From: Streptomyces sp. MA5143a
Lineage (GTDB): Bacteria; Actinomycetota; Actinomycetes; Streptomycetales; Streptomycetaceae
NCBI RefSeq assembly: GCF_900290235.1
Contig: NZ_OLMK01000030.1
Span: 1-64,000 of the forward strand
Direction: 5' to 3'
DNA: 64,000 bases
Below, in pieces: positions 7,825 to 16,306 of the stretch. Numbering within the stretch: position 1 is the stretch's first letter; each line of letters opens with the position of its first letter. The position numbers were made by a program, and so were the translations under genes. The notes beneath the pieces were generated by a model. That model worked only from the letters and a program-made list of their open reading frames with translations. It had not been told where the DNA came from and made no database searches.

Positions 7825-9276
7825 ATGACCATGGAAAAGATGTCACCCGTATTCGAGTACGCCCCGGCCCCCGAGTCCCGCGCGATCGTCGACATCGCGC
7901 CCTCGTACGGCCTGTTCATCGACGGCGAGTTCACGGAGGCGGCCGACGGCAAGGTCTTCAAGACCGTCAGCCCCGCCTCCGAGGAGGTCCTCTCCGAGAT
8001 CGCCCGGGCCGGCGAGGCCGACGTCGACCGTGCCGTGCTGGCGGCCCGCAAGGCGTTCGAGAAGTGGTCGGCGCTGCCCGGCTCGGAGCGCGCGAAGTAC
8101 CTCTTCCGTATCGCCCGCATCATCCAGGAGCGCAGCCGTGAGCTGGCGGTCCTGGAGACGCTGGACAACGGCAAGCCGATCAAGGAGACCCGCGACGCCG
8201 ACCTGCCCCTGGTCGCCGCGCACTTCTTCTACTACGCGGGCTGGGCCGACAAGCTCGACCACGCCGGCTTCGGCGCGAACCCCCGGCCGCTGGGCGTCGC
8301 GGGCCAGGTCATCCCGTGGAACTTCCCGCTGCTGATGCTGGCGTGGAAGATCGCCCCGGCCCTGGCCACGGGCAACACGGTCGTCCTCAAGCCCGCCGAG
8401 ACCACCCCCCTGTCGGCGCTGTTCTTCGCGGACATCTGCCGCCAGGCGGGCCTGCCCAAGGGCGTCGTCAACATCCTCCCCGGATACGGCGACACGGGCG
8501 CGGCCCTGGTCGCGCACCCCGACGTCAACAAGGTGGCGTTCACCGGCTCCACGGCCGTCGGCAAGGAGATCGCGAAGACGGTCGCCGGCACCCGCAAGAA
8601 GCTCACCCTGGAGCTCGGCGGCAAGGGCGCGAACATCGTCTTCGACGACGCCCCGATCGACCAGGCCGTCGAGGGCATCGTGGGCGGCATCTTCTTCAAC
8701 CAGGGCCAGGTCTGCTGCGCGGGCTCCCGCCTCCTGGTGCAGGAGTCGATCCAGGACGAGCTGCTGGACTCCCTGAAGCGCCGGCTCTCGACGCTCCGCC
8801 TCGGCGACCCGCTCGACAAGAACACGGACATCGGGGCGATCAACTCCGAGGAGCAGCTGACCCGGATCACCTCGCTCGTCGAGAAGGGCGAGTCGGAGGG
8901 CGCCGAGCGCTGGTCCCCGGCGTGCGAACTGCCGTCGGCGGGCTACTGGTTCGCGCCGACGCTGTTCACGAACGTCACCCAGGCGCACACCATCGCCCGC
9001 GACGAGATCTTCGGCCCGGTGCTGTCGGTGCTCACCTTCCGTACCCCGGACGAGGCCGTCGCCAAGGCCAACAACACCCAGTACGGCCTGTCGGCGGGCA
9101 TCTGGACCGAGAAGGGCTCCCGGATCCTGGCCGTCGCGAACAAGCTCCGCGCGGGCGTCGTCTGGTCCAACACGTTCAACAAGTTCGACCCGACCTCGCC
9201 GTTCGGCGGCTACAAGGAGTCGGGCTTCGGCCGCGAGGGCGGCCGCCACGGCCTGGAGGCGTACCTCGATGTCTGA
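7825..9276 (+). CDS. Aldehyde dehydrogenase (full length)
   Basis: A 483-residue NAD(P)-dependent aldehyde dehydrogenase. IPWNFPLLM lies near residue 160, KPAETTPL near 187, the glycine-rich FTGSTAVGK near 237, the catalytic glutamate in ELGGKGAN near 262 and the catalytic cysteine in GQVCCAG near 298. C-terminal EIFGPVL and the terminal NKFDPTSPFGGYK segment are intact. It starts 6 bp after deoC in an evident operon, so its natural substrate is probably the acetaldehyde released by DeoC, oxidised to acetate. Its 3' end overlaps the next gene by 8 bp, which suggests translational coupling. Confidence 0.92.
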   Translation: MTMEKMSPVFEYAPAPESRAIVDIAPSYGLFIDGEFTEAADGKVFKTVSPASEEVLSEIARAGEADVDRAVLAARKAFEKWSALPGSERAKYLFRIARIIQERSRELAVLETLDNGKPIKETRDADLPLVAAHFFYYAGWADKLDHAGFGANPRPLGVAGQVIPWNFPLLMLAWKIAPALATGNTVVLKPAETTPLSALFFADICRQAGLPKGVVNILPGYGDTGAALVAHPDVNKVAFTGSTAVGKEIAKTVAGTRKKLTLELGGKGANIVFDDAPIDQAVEGIVGGIFFNQGQVCCAGSRLLVQESIQDELLDSLKRRLSTLRLGDPLDKNTDIGAINSEEQLTRITSLVEKGESEGAERWSPACELPSAGYWFAPTLFTNVTQAHTIARDEIFGPVLSVLTFRTPDEAVAKANNTQYGLSAGIWTEKGSRILAVANKLRAGVVWSNTFNKFDPTSPFGGYKESGFGREGGRHGLEAYLDV

Positions 9277-10156
9277 CCGCCTGTCTGTTTTCAAGACCTA
9301 CAAGCTGTACGTCGGCGGGAAGTTCCCGCGTTCCGAGAGCGGCCGGGTGTACGAGGTGAGCGACGCAAAGGGCAAGTGGCTGGCCAACGCACCGCTCTCC
9401 TCCCGCAAGGACGCCCGTGACGCGGTGGTCGCCGCTCGCAAGGCGTTCGGCGCCTGGTCCGGCGCCACGGCGTACAACCGGGGCCAGGTCCTGTACCGGG
9501 TCGCGGAGATGCTGGAGGGCCGCAAGGGCCAGTTCGTGCACGAGGTCGCCGACGCCGAGGGCCTGTCGAAGTCCAGGGCCGCCGCCCAGGTGGAGGCGAC
9601 GATCGACCGCTGGGTCTGGTACGCGGGCTGGACCGACAAGATCGCCCAGGTAGTCGGCGGAGGAAACCCGGTGGCGGGCCCGTACTTCAACCTCTCCTCC
9701 CCCGAGCCGACCGGTGTGGTCGCCGTCCTCGCCCCGCAGGAGTCGTCCTTCCTGGGCCTGGTCTCGGTGGTCGCCCCCGTGATCGCCACGGGCAACACGG
9801 CCGTCGTGGTCGCCTCCGAGACGGCCCCGCTCCCGGCGCTGTCGCTGGCCGAGGTCCTGGCCACGTCCGACGTGCCCGGCGGTGTCGTGAACGTCCTGTC
9901 CGGCCGTACGGCGGAGATCGCGACGCCGCTCGCCGCGCACCAGGACGTCAACGCGATCGACCTGGCCGGCGCGGACGACGTCCTCGCCAAGGAGCTGGAG
10001 ATCGCCGCGGCCGACAACCTGAAGCGGGTGCTGCGTCCACAGCCTGTGGACGACTGGTCGGCGACTCCGGGCATCGACCGCCTGACGGCGTTCCTGGAGA
10101 CGAAGACGGTCTGGCACCCCACGGGGTCGCTGGGCGCGTCGGGTTCCTCGTACTGA
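9269..10156 (+). CDS. Half-length aldehyde dehydrogenase paralogue without catalytic cysteine
   Basis: A 295-residue protein that matches only the N-terminal, cofactor-binding part of the aldehyde dehydrogenase fold (YVGGKFPRSESGR, VVAARKAFGAW, YYAGWTDK-like WYAGWTDK, VIATGNTAVVVASE, VVNVLSGR). It stops before the ELGG-glutamate and catalytic-cysteine region, so it should be inactive alone. The C-terminal 40 residues (PVDDWSATPGIDRLTAFLETK) still resemble the tail of the family. It overlaps the full-length enzyme gene by 8 bp. The pair recalls ALDH16-type proteins, which carry a catalytic and a non-catalytic domain on one chain; a structural partner role is inferred. Confidence 0.85.
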   Translation: MSDRLSVFKTYKLYVGGKFPRSESGRVYEVSDAKGKWLANAPLSSRKDARDAVVAARKAFGAWSGATAYNRGQVLYRVAEMLEGRKGQFVHEVADAEGLSKSRAAAQVEATIDRWVWYAGWTDKIAQVVGGGNPVAGPYFNLSSPEPTGVVAVLAPQESSFLGLVSVVAPVIATGNTAVVVASETAPLPALSLAEVLATSDVPGGVVNVLSGRTAEIATPLAAHQDVNAIDLAGADDVLAKELEIAAADNLKRVLRPQPVDDWSATPGIDRLTAFLETKTVWHPTGSLGASGSSY

Positions 10157-10176
10157 CGCACGCCGGGGCAGGCGCG

Positions 10177-10216
10177 GGCCGGCCCGTGGACGACAGGGGT
10201 CGTCCACGGGCCGGCC
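10177..10216. terminator. Perfect 18-bp hairpin between convergent genes
   Basis: Arms at 10177-10194 and 10199-10216 are perfectly complementary with a 4-nt loop (AGGG). It lies between the aldehyde dehydrogenase paralogue (+) and the small secreted protein gene (-), so it can serve both strands. There is no U tract. Confidence 0.8.
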
Positions 10217-10252
10217 GCGCGGTTTCCCGCGTCCTCTCGCAGGGGGCTGGGC

Positions 10253-10675
10253 TCAGCGCAGGCCGCCCAGCGCCTGCCCCGCCACCGGGATGCTCCCGAT
10301 CGACGGCGCCTGCGCCACCGGGCCGGTCAGGTCCCTCGATTTGACGGCCCGGAAGTCGGCGACCTGGGTGCCCACGCCGTTGTCGAGCGGGTCGACGCCC
10401 GTGCCGGCGAGGGGGTTGGGCTTGAGGCCGGCGACCGGGCCGGTGACGTGGCCGACCGTGCCGGTCAGTGTCCGGAGGTCCGCCTGGGGGTCCACGGAGC
10501 CGAGCGTCGAGGCGGGCCGGGTGCGCAGCACGTCGACGACGGGGGCGGCGCCGTCCGCCGCGGCGGCCGTACCGGCGCCCGCGCCGAGTGCGACGCCCGC
10601 GGTCGTGACGGCGAGCAACGCGCGCCGGGCGAAGGGGGACTGGGGGGCCGAGTGTCGAGCCATCAGCGTGGTCAC
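10253..10675 (-). CDS. Small secreted Ala/Gly/Pro-rich protein
   Basis: A 140-residue exported protein. After the basic start (RHSAPQSPFARR) comes a hydrophobic stretch LLAVTTAGVALGAGAG ending in TAAAADGA, a plausible type I signal peptidase site near residue 37. The mature part is about 100 residues, rich in Gly, Val, Pro and Asp, with no cysteine and no recognised domain. The protein at 16708-17079 has the same design (TVTQ/TVGHV, GPVGGL/GPVAGL, terminal LGG). I assume start GTG 10675; ATG 10663 also works. Function unknown; an envelope or spore-surface role would be a guess. Confidence 0.7.
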   Translation of the reverse strand: MTTLMARHSAPQSPFARRALLAVTTAGVALGAGAGTAAAADGAAPVVDVLRTRPASTLGSVDPQADLRTLTGTVGHVTGPVAGLKPNPLAGTGVDPLDNGVGTQVADFRAVKSRDLTGPVAQAPSIGSIPVAGQALGGLR

Positions 10676-10790
10676 TTTCTACTGCGGAAAGTAAGCATGG
10701 AGGCACACACGGTAGTTGAGGTGTGATGTGCGCTCCAAGAGCGACCCGCCGACTCGGCGAGGGCGGCGCGATGCCTCACACTGGACTCTC

Positions 10791-11420
10791 GTGAGTCCGC
10801 ATCCCCCGATACCGACCCGGGTCGTCCTGCTGTCCGGTCCGTCCGGCTCAGGCAAATCCCTCCTCGCCGCCCGCTCCGGCCTGCCCGTGCTGCGGCTCGA
10901 CGACTTCTACAAGGAGGGCGACGACCCGACGCTGCCGCTGGTGGAGGGCAGCACGGACATCGACTGGGACCATCCACTGTCCTGGGACGCGGACGCCGCC
11001 GTCGCGGCGATCGAGGAGCTGTGCCGCACGAGCCGTACGACCGTCCCGGCGTACGACATCTCGCTCAGCGCGCGCACCGGCTGGGAGTCCCTGAGCATCG
11101 AGCGGACCCCGCTGTTCATCGCCGAGGGCATCTTCGCCGCGGAGATCGTGGGACGCTGCCGCGAACTCGGCGTCCTCGCGGACGCGCTGTGCCTGACCCG
11201 GGGTCCGGTGACGACGTTCCGCCGCCGCTTCCTGCGCGATCTGCGGGAGGGCCGTAAGTCGGTGCCCTTCCTGCTGCGGCGCGGCTGGCGGCTGATGCGT
11301 CTGGAGCGTTCGATCGTGGCCCGGCAGACGGAGTTGGGCGCCCACGCCTGCGACAAGGACGAGGCGCTCGGACGGCTGGCGTCGGCCGCGGCGGGCCGCC
11401 GCGCCCAGGCGCCGGCATAG
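10791..11420 (+). CDS. Uridine-kinase-like P-loop protein
   Basis: A 209-residue nucleotide-binding protein with Walker A GPSGSGKS near residue 17 followed by LRLDDFYKEGDD, the typical start of the uridine kinase/phosphoribulokinase family. FDWDHP-like DIDWDHPLSWD near 55 and FIAEGIFAAE near 108 also fit. The family phosphorylates uridine/cytidine, but the specificity of this subgroup is not shown by sequence alone. The GTG start has no Shine-Dalgarno sequence; CACACT about 9 nt upstream may be the -10 of a leaderless mRNA. It is separate from the deoC operon, and no copy of the palindromic operator lies before it. Confidence 0.78.
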   Translation: MSPHPPIPTRVVLLSGPSGSGKSLLAARSGLPVLRLDDFYKEGDDPTLPLVEGSTDIDWDHPLSWDADAAVAAIEELCRTSRTTVPAYDISLSARTGWESLSIERTPLFIAEGIFAAEIVGRCRELGVLADALCLTRGPVTTFRRRFLRDLREGRKSVPFLLRRGWRLMRLERSIVARQTELGAHACDKDEALGRLASAAAGRRAQAPA

Positions 11421-11450
11421 ACAGCGGGCCCCAGGCCAGCTAAGCGACAT

Positions 11451-11498
11451 ACAAAAAAAGCGGGACTGGACGGACCCCCCGGCCCTCCAGTCCCGCTT
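11451..11498 (-). terminator. Rho-independent terminator of sigQ
   Basis: A perfect 13-bp stem (arms 11458-11470 and 11486-11498, AAGCGGGACTGGA) is followed on the minus strand by seven consecutive U residues (the A run at 11453-11459). It lies about 170 bp beyond the sigQ stop. It may also end the plus-strand kinase transcript. Confidence 0.9.
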
Positions 11499-11670
11499 CC
11501 CCCGTTGTCCCCCGTCGTGACCCCGTGTCCCCCGTGGTCCCGTCGGTTTTCCCCGATTCCCCCGATTCCCCCCGGTTGTCGCGGCGGCGCTCCCCCGCGC
11601 CACCGCGATCTCCCCTGGATCCCCCGTGATCCCCCTTGCGTCCCCCGCTTTTCCTGCTCCCCCCAGACCT
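11499..11670 (-). other. G-tract-rich 3' untranslated region of sigQ
   Basis: There is no gene here. On the minus strand the stretch is a near-regular series of runs of three to six G separated by 3-10 nt, between the sigQ stop codon and its terminator. Such spacing can form RNA G-quadruplexes. Confidence 0.6.
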
Positions 11671-12429
11671 TCAGGCGACAAGCTCCCCGAAGGACTCCTC
11701 CTCGTCACGGCCGAAGCTGAGGACCTCGTCCTCACGCAGGCGGCGCAGGGACCGCCAGATGCTGGACTTCACCGTGCCGACACTGATGTCGAGGATCTCC
11801 GCGATCTCCGGGTCGGTGCGGCCCTCGTAGTAACGGAGGACCAGCATCGTCCGCTGGAGTTCGGGGAGCCGGGCGAGCGCCTGCCACAGGACGGCGCGCA
11901 GTTCGGTGCCGCGCATCGCGTCCGTGTCGCCGGCGGTCTCCGGCAGCTCCTCGGTCGGGTACTCGTTCAGCTTGCGGCGGCGCCACGCGCTGATGTGCAG
12001 GTTGGTCATGGTGCGGCGGAGGTAGCCCCCGACCGCGGCCTTGTCACTGATCCGGTCCCACGCCCTGTACGTCGAGAAGAGGGCGCTCTGGAGGAGGTCC
12101 TCGGCCTCGAAGCGGTCACCGGTCAAGTGGTAGGCGGTTGCGTACAGGGAGGCACGACGCTCCTGGACGTAGGCGGTGAACTCCGCCTCCGACACAGAAC
12201 GGCGCTCCCCCGTGCCCTCCCCGTACGCGGCCCCCGTTCCCCCGTGGGCCACCCCCGTGGCGCTTCCCCCCACATGTGCGTCAACCACCGACATGTACGT
12301 GGTGTGCTGACGCCCGGTACCGCGAGCGCACCCCCGCCCGCTCACGGCACCGGACTTCTCCGTGTTCCGGATGACGTCGTGGAGACGCGTGACAACTGCG
12401 CTAGTGCTGTTGCTGTGCAGCGTGTTCAT
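11671..12429 (-). CDS. sigQ: ECF/SigE-family RNA polymerase sigma factor SigQ
   Basis: A 252-residue sigma-70 family protein. Region 2 spans about residues 80-155 (FTAYVQERRASLYATAYHLTG, then AEDLLQSALFSTYRAWDRI) and region 4 about 185-240 (LPELQRTMLVLRYYEGRTD, then GTVKSSIWRSLRRL). About 75 residues of low-complexity sequence precede region 2, so the true start may lie inside (MSVVDAHV is another candidate). It diverges from afsQ1. In S. coelicolor the sigQ-afsQ1-afsQ2 block is known to link nutrient signals to antibiotic production, with sigQ controlled by AfsQ1. A GTnAC-n6-GTnAC box stands 121 bp before the start. Confidence 0.92.
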   Translation of the reverse strand: MNTLHSNSTSAVVTRLHDVIRNTEKSGAVSGRGCARGTGRQHTTYMSVVDAHVGGSATGVAHGGTGAAYGEGTGERRSVSEAEFTAYVQERRASLYATAYHLTGDRFEAEDLLQSALFSTYRAWDRISDKAAVGGYLRRTMTNLHISAWRRRKLNEYPTEELPETAGDTDAMRGTELRAVLWQALARLPELQRTMLVLRYYEGRTDPEIAEILDISVGTVKSSIWRSLRRLREDEVLSFGRDEEESFGELVA

Positions 12430-12549
12430 CTCGCGCCCCCCGTCGTGGAGTTCCGGTCTCTCACCCCGCTTCGGCGCTCGACCGCCGCGGTGCTTCCTGC
12501 TCGTGCCGAAAAGATTGCCCGGCCACTTTCATGGCCGTGTCCGCCGACT

Positions 12550-12565
12550 GTCACAGACCTGTCAC
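12550..12565. promoter_or_regulatory. AfsQ1-type box GTCAC-n6-GTCAC in the sigQ/afsQ1 intergenic region
   Basis: Two direct GTCAC half-sites separated by six bases, as in the GTnAC-n6-GTnAC consensus published for AfsQ1. The box lies 121 bp before the sigQ start and 141 bp before the afsQ1 start, so it suits AfsQ1-dependent expression of sigQ. Confidence 0.8.
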
Positions 12566-12705
12566 AGGGGCCGACCCCAGGGAAGACACAGCGCGCTCAC
12601 AGAGAAGAGTCGTACGGCTACGCGAACGGCACGATCGTGTGCGGGTGTCGCGTGGGAGCGCTTCAACGGTCGATTCGTGGCCATGCCATGGGCCAGAATG
12701 AGCCC

Positions 12706-13383
12706 GTGCCTTCCCTGTTGCTGATCGAGGACGACGACGCCATCCGCACGGCCCTGGAGCTCTCACTGACGCGCCAGGGGCACCGTGTCGCCACCGCCGC
12801 CACCGGCGAGGATGGTCTCAAGCTGCTGCGCGAACAGCGGCCGGATCTGATCGTTTTGGACGTGATGCTGCCCGGCATCGACGGCTTCGAGGTGTGCCGT
12901 CGTATCCGGCGCACCGACCAGCTGCCGATCATCCTGTTGACCGCCCGCAGCGACGACATCGACGTCGTGGTGGGTCTGGAGTCCGGTGCGGACGACTATG
13001 TGGTCAAGCCCGTGCAGGGGCGGGTGCTGGACGCCCGTATCCGCGCGGTGCTGCGGCGCGGTGAGCGCGAGGCCAATGACGCGGCGACCTTCGGCAGCCT
13101 CGTCATCGACCGCGCGGCCATGACCGTGACGAAGAACGGCGAGGACCTCCAGCTGACGCCGACCGAGCTGCGGCTGCTGCTGGAGCTGAGCCGGCGCCCC
13201 GGACAGGCCCTGTCCCGGCAGCAGTTGCTGCGCCTGGTGTGGGAGCACGACTACCTGGGCGACTCCCGGCTGGTCGACGCGTGCGTCCAGCGGCTGCGCG
13301 CGAAGGTCGAGGACGTGCCGTCCTCGCCGACCCTGATCCGTACGGTCCGTGGTGTGGGCTACCGGCTGGACGTTCCTCAGTGA
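12706..13383 (+). CDS. afsQ1: Two-component response regulator AfsQ1
   Basis: A 225-residue OmpR/PhoB-type regulator. The receiver domain (about 1-115) has the acidic pair in LLIEDDDAIR, the phospho-acceptor aspartate in VLDVMLPG near residue 52, the threonine in LLTARSDD near 79 and the lysine in YVVKPV near 101. The winged-helix domain (about 130-225) includes LTPTELRLLLEL and VRGVGYRLD. Start GTG 12706 is chosen because CAGAAT (12694-12699) stands 6 nt before it, giving a leaderless mRNA, and because it gives the known AfsQ1 length. The kinase gene follows with a 4-bp overlap. The family binds promoter DNA when phosphorylated. Confidence 0.95.
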   Translation: MPSLLLIEDDDAIRTALELSLTRQGHRVATAATGEDGLKLLREQRPDLIVLDVMLPGIDGFEVCRRIRRTDQLPIILLTARSDDIDVVVGLESGADDYVVKPVQGRVLDARIRAVLRRGEREANDAATFGSLVIDRAAMTVTKNGEDLQLTPTELRLLLELSRRPGQALSRQQLLRLVWEHDYLGDSRLVDACVQRLRAKVEDVPSSPTLIRTVRGVGYRLDVPQ

Positions 13384-14981
13384 CAAAGGCTCGAGGGGGG
13401 ATCCGCGGCTGGTCCGCGACGCGTACGAAGGTCCAGTCCCGGATTCGTTTCACCAGCCTGCGGCTGCGACTGGTGGTGGTGTTCGGGCTGGTGGCGCTCA
13501 CGGCAGCCGTGTCGGCGTCCGGTATCGCGTACTGGCTCAACCGGGAGGCCGTGCAGAGCCGTGCGCAGGACGCGGCGCTGAACGACTTCGAGCGTGAGCT
13601 GCAAAGCCATGTGAGCACGCTCCGCCCGAACCCCTCCCAGGACCAACTGCGGATCGCCGCACGGAAGATGGCCGACGGCGGTGAGCGCTTCGGTGTGCTC
13701 CTCCTCGACGAGGACGCCTCCGGCAGGACCGTGTCGGGTTCCTCGACCGACAACGCGCTGAACGGTTTCTCCCTCGACGACGTGCCCGCGTCCCTGCGGA
13801 AGGCCGTCAACAAGCGGCAGAAGATCACCTCCGGGAACCAGCACCCGTACCACGTGTACTGGCAGCGGGTCATCGACGGCGACACCCCGTATCTGGTGGG
13901 GGGCGCGAGGATGATCGGCGGCGGTCCGACCGCCTACATGCGCAAGTCGTTGGAGAAGGAGGCCGAGGACCTCAACTCGCTGGCCTGGTCGCTGGGGATC
14001 GCGACGGCTCTGTCGCTGATCGGCTCGGCGCTGCTCGCGCAGGCCGCCGCGACGACCGTGCTGAAGCCGGTGCAGCGGCTCGGGGTGGCCGCGCGGCGGC
14101 TCGGCGAGGGCAAGCTCGACACCCGGCTGCGGGTCTCCGGCACGGACGAACTGGCCGATCTCTCACGGACCTTCAACCTCGCGGCCGAGTCCCTGGAGAA
14201 GAAGGTCGACGACATGAGCGCCCGCGAGGAGGCGTCCCGCCGCTTCGTCGCCGACATGTCGCACGAACTCCGTACACCGCTGACGGCGATCACCGCCGTC
14301 ACGGAGGTGCTGGAGGAGGAGCTGGACGCGGAGACCGGCAGCGTCGACCCGATGATCGAGCCCGCCGTACGGCTCGTGGTGAGCGAGACCCGGCGGCTGA
14401 ACGACCTGGTCGAGAACCTGATGGAGGTGACCCGCTTCGACGCGGGCACGGCCCGGCTGGTCCTCGACGACGTGGACATCGCCGACCAGATCACCGCCTG
14501 CATCGACGCCCGCGCCTGGCTGGACGCGGTGGACCTGGACGCCGAGCGCGGCATCATGGCCAACCTCGACCCGCGCCGCCTGGACGTGATCCTCGCCAAC
14601 CTCATCGGCAACGCCCTCAAGCACGGCGGTTCCCCGGTGCGGGTCTCGGTGCGCGAAGGCGACGAGAACGACGCGGACCTGTTGATCCAGGTGCGGGACC
14701 ACGGGCCCGGCATCCCCGAGGACGTCCTCCCGCATGTGTTCGACCGCTTCTACAAGGCGAGCGCCTCCCGGCCGCGCTCCGAGGGCAGCGGCCTCGGCCT
14801 GTCCATCGCGCTGGAGAACGCCCACATCCACGGCGGCGGGATCACCGCCGCCAACTCCCCCGAGGGAGGCGCGGTCTTCACCCTCCGCCTGCCCAGGGAC
14901 GCCGCCTCGCTGATCGCGGGGGAACGCGACGGGGACCAGGGCGACTGCGGCACGCAGGACACCGAGGGGGACGGGCAGTGA
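13380..14981 (+). CDS. afsQ2: Sensor histidine kinase AfsQ2
   Basis: A 533-residue membrane kinase. A first membrane helix (LVVVFGLVALTAAVSASGI, about residues 28-47) and a second (SLGIATALSLIGSALLAQAA, about 200-220) flank an extracytoplasmic sensor region of about 150 residues. HAMP follows, then the dimerisation/phospho-acceptor motif DMSHELRTPLTAI near residue 300. The ATP-binding domain has the N box NLIGNALKHGG, DHGPGIPEDV and GSGLGLSIA. It starts within the afsQ1 stop (GTGA overlap) and overlaps the lipoprotein gene by 4 bp, so the three form a translationally coupled operon. AfsQ2 is the cognate kinase of AfsQ1. Confidence 0.95.
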   Translation: MTKARGGIRGWSATRTKVQSRIRFTSLRLRLVVVFGLVALTAAVSASGIAYWLNREAVQSRAQDAALNDFERELQSHVSTLRPNPSQDQLRIAARKMADGGERFGVLLLDEDASGRTVSGSSTDNALNGFSLDDVPASLRKAVNKRQKITSGNQHPYHVYWQRVIDGDTPYLVGGARMIGGGPTAYMRKSLEKEAEDLNSLAWSLGIATALSLIGSALLAQAAATTVLKPVQRLGVAARRLGEGKLDTRLRVSGTDELADLSRTFNLAAESLEKKVDDMSAREEASRRFVADMSHELRTPLTAITAVTEVLEEELDAETGSVDPMIEPAVRLVVSETRRLNDLVENLMEVTRFDAGTARLVLDDVDIADQITACIDARAWLDAVDLDAERGIMANLDPRRLDVILANLIGNALKHGGSPVRVSVREGDENDADLLIQVRDHGPGIPEDVLPHVFDRFYKASASRPRSEGSGLGLSIALENAHIHGGGITAANSPEGGAVFTLRLPRDAASLIAGERDGDQGDCGTQDTEGDGQ

Positions 14982-15667
14982 CGATACGAGAGGTGCCGGC
15001 GAGAGACACACGGGTACGGCGGATGCGGACGCGAGAGCGACAGGGGCGGGCCGCGCGGGTGCGGGGCATACGGATCCTGGCCGCGGGAGGGGTGCTCACC
15101 GGCCTGCTGGCGGGCTGCGGGATCCGGGCCACCCAGGTGCCGACGGACTTCGGCCCCGCGCCCTCGATGGTGCCCTGCGAGTCGTCGATGACGGACCTCG
15201 CGACGCAGGCCGGCCCGTCCGGGATGCCCGTCGAGGTGTTCCTGCTCTGCTCCGGGGCGCTCGTCCGGGTCGACCGTTCGGTGCGGGTCGCCGACGGCAC
15301 GGACGAGGCGAAGCGGCGCGTGGTCGTCGCCCAGGGGCTCCTGAAGGCCCTGGGCGAGACTCCGTCGGGCGTGGAGGACGAGGCCGGCCACCGCACGGCC
15401 GTGCCGCCCGGGATCACGGTGACCGGCCCCCGGCCGGGTGACCCCGACGACACCCTGCGGCTGTCCACCGCTCCCGACGCCCTGCCCAAGTACGCCCTCG
15501 CGCAGATCGTGTGCACCTTCGCGGACACGGCGGCGACCGGCGACAACGGCTCGGTCGTCCTGGGCAGCACCAGCGCCGACGCGCTGCGCCGGTACGAGTG
15601 CACCGCGGACGTCCGGTCGGATCCGGGGGCGGGGATACCGCCCTCGACGGAGGTCTCGGGTTCCTGA
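14978..15667 (+). CDS. Lipoprotein of the afsQ operon
   Basis: A 229-residue secreted lipoprotein. An arginine-rich N-terminus of about 30 residues leads to a short hydrophobic segment (ILAAGGVLTGLLAGC) with lipobox LAGC, so lipidation falls on Cys47 or so. The mature part has four further cysteines (VPCESS, LLCSG, IVCTF, YECTA) that could form two disulfides. No catalytic motif is apparent. It begins inside the afsQ2 stop codon (GTGA overlap), so it should be made together with the kinase. A role as extracytoplasmic accessory or signal-sensing partner of AfsQ2 is inferred from position only. Confidence 0.85.
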   Translation: MTIREVPARDTRVRRMRTRERQGRAARVRGIRILAAGGVLTGLLAGCGIRATQVPTDFGPAPSMVPCESSMTDLATQAGPSGMPVEVFLLCSGALVRVDRSVRVADGTDEAKRRVVVAQGLLKALGETPSGVEDEAGHRTAVPPGITVTGPRPGDPDDTLRLSTAPDALPKYALAQIVCTFADTAATGDNGSVVLGSTSADALRRYECTADVRSDPGAGIPPSTEVSGS

Positions 15668-15745
15668 CGTCTTTCCGCCGCCGCTGCCGGCTCCCCCGGG
15701 GCGCCGGAAAAATCGAGCGGAACCGTTCGCGCCGGAGGGCGCGTC

Positions 15746-16306
15746 TTGGGGGGCGTGCAGCGTCAAGGTACGAGCGGCGGTAGTGCCGCGGTCCGTGTTC
15801 GTGCGGCGGGGGGTGTCCTCCTCGCCGCACATCTCGCGGTCGTTGCCTGGATCACGCTGCGTCCGCTGGACGTCACCTGGGTGAGTCCGACCAACATGCG
15901 GCCCTTCGCGGGGATCAGAGCCGATCTGGCGCTGGGCTGGCCGGAGGCGGCCCTGCGGATCGGCGAGGGGCTGGCGCTGCTGGCACCGCTCGGTGTGCTG
16001 CTGCCGCTGGTGCACGGCCGGCTGTCGGTGTCGCCGGTCGCCTCGCTGGCCCGGTCGGTCGCGGCCGGGGCGCTGCTGTCGCTGGCCGTCGAGCTGTTGC
16101 AGACCGGGGTGCCGGGCCAGGTCGTGGACATCGACTCGATCCTGCTGAACGCGGTCGGTGTGGGCCTCGCCCATGTCGCCGTCGTCCCGGCGGCCAGGGC
16201 CGCGCTCCGTCGCAGGGCGGACAGCCGGGTGCGGAGGGACCACCGCCGTGAGGAGCATTCTCAGGGTCGGACCCCGACGATTCCCAGGGTCGGGATGGCT
16301 CCGTAG
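15746..16306 (+). CDS. VanZ-like membrane protein
   Basis: A 186-residue integral membrane protein with about four hydrophobic segments (for example GGVLLAAHLAVVAWITL, LALLAPLGVLLPLV, SVAAGALLSLAVELLQT, ILLNAVGVGLAHVAVV) and the family pattern ELLQT...DIDSILLNAVG of VanZ/teicoplanin-resistance-type proteins. The biochemical role is unknown for most members. TTG 15746 is preceded by GGAGGG (15734-15739) at good spacing; GTG 15755 is an alternative. It lies downstream of the afsQ operon but has its own 78-bp leader region. Confidence 0.8.
   Translation: MGGVQRQGTSGGSAAVRVRAAGGVLLAAHLAVVAWITLRPLDVTWVSPTNMRPFAGIRADLALGWPEAALRIGEGLALLAPLGVLLPLVHGRLSVSPVASLARSVAAGALLSLAVELLQTGVPGQVVDIDSILLNAVGVGLAHVAVVPAARAALRRRADSRVRRDHRREEHSQGRTPTIPRVGMAP

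Noticed and set aside
11626..12705. Extension of afsQ1 upstream across sigQ
   Set aside because: It would cover the divergent sigma gene; AfsQ1 has a known length of 225 residues from GTG 12706.
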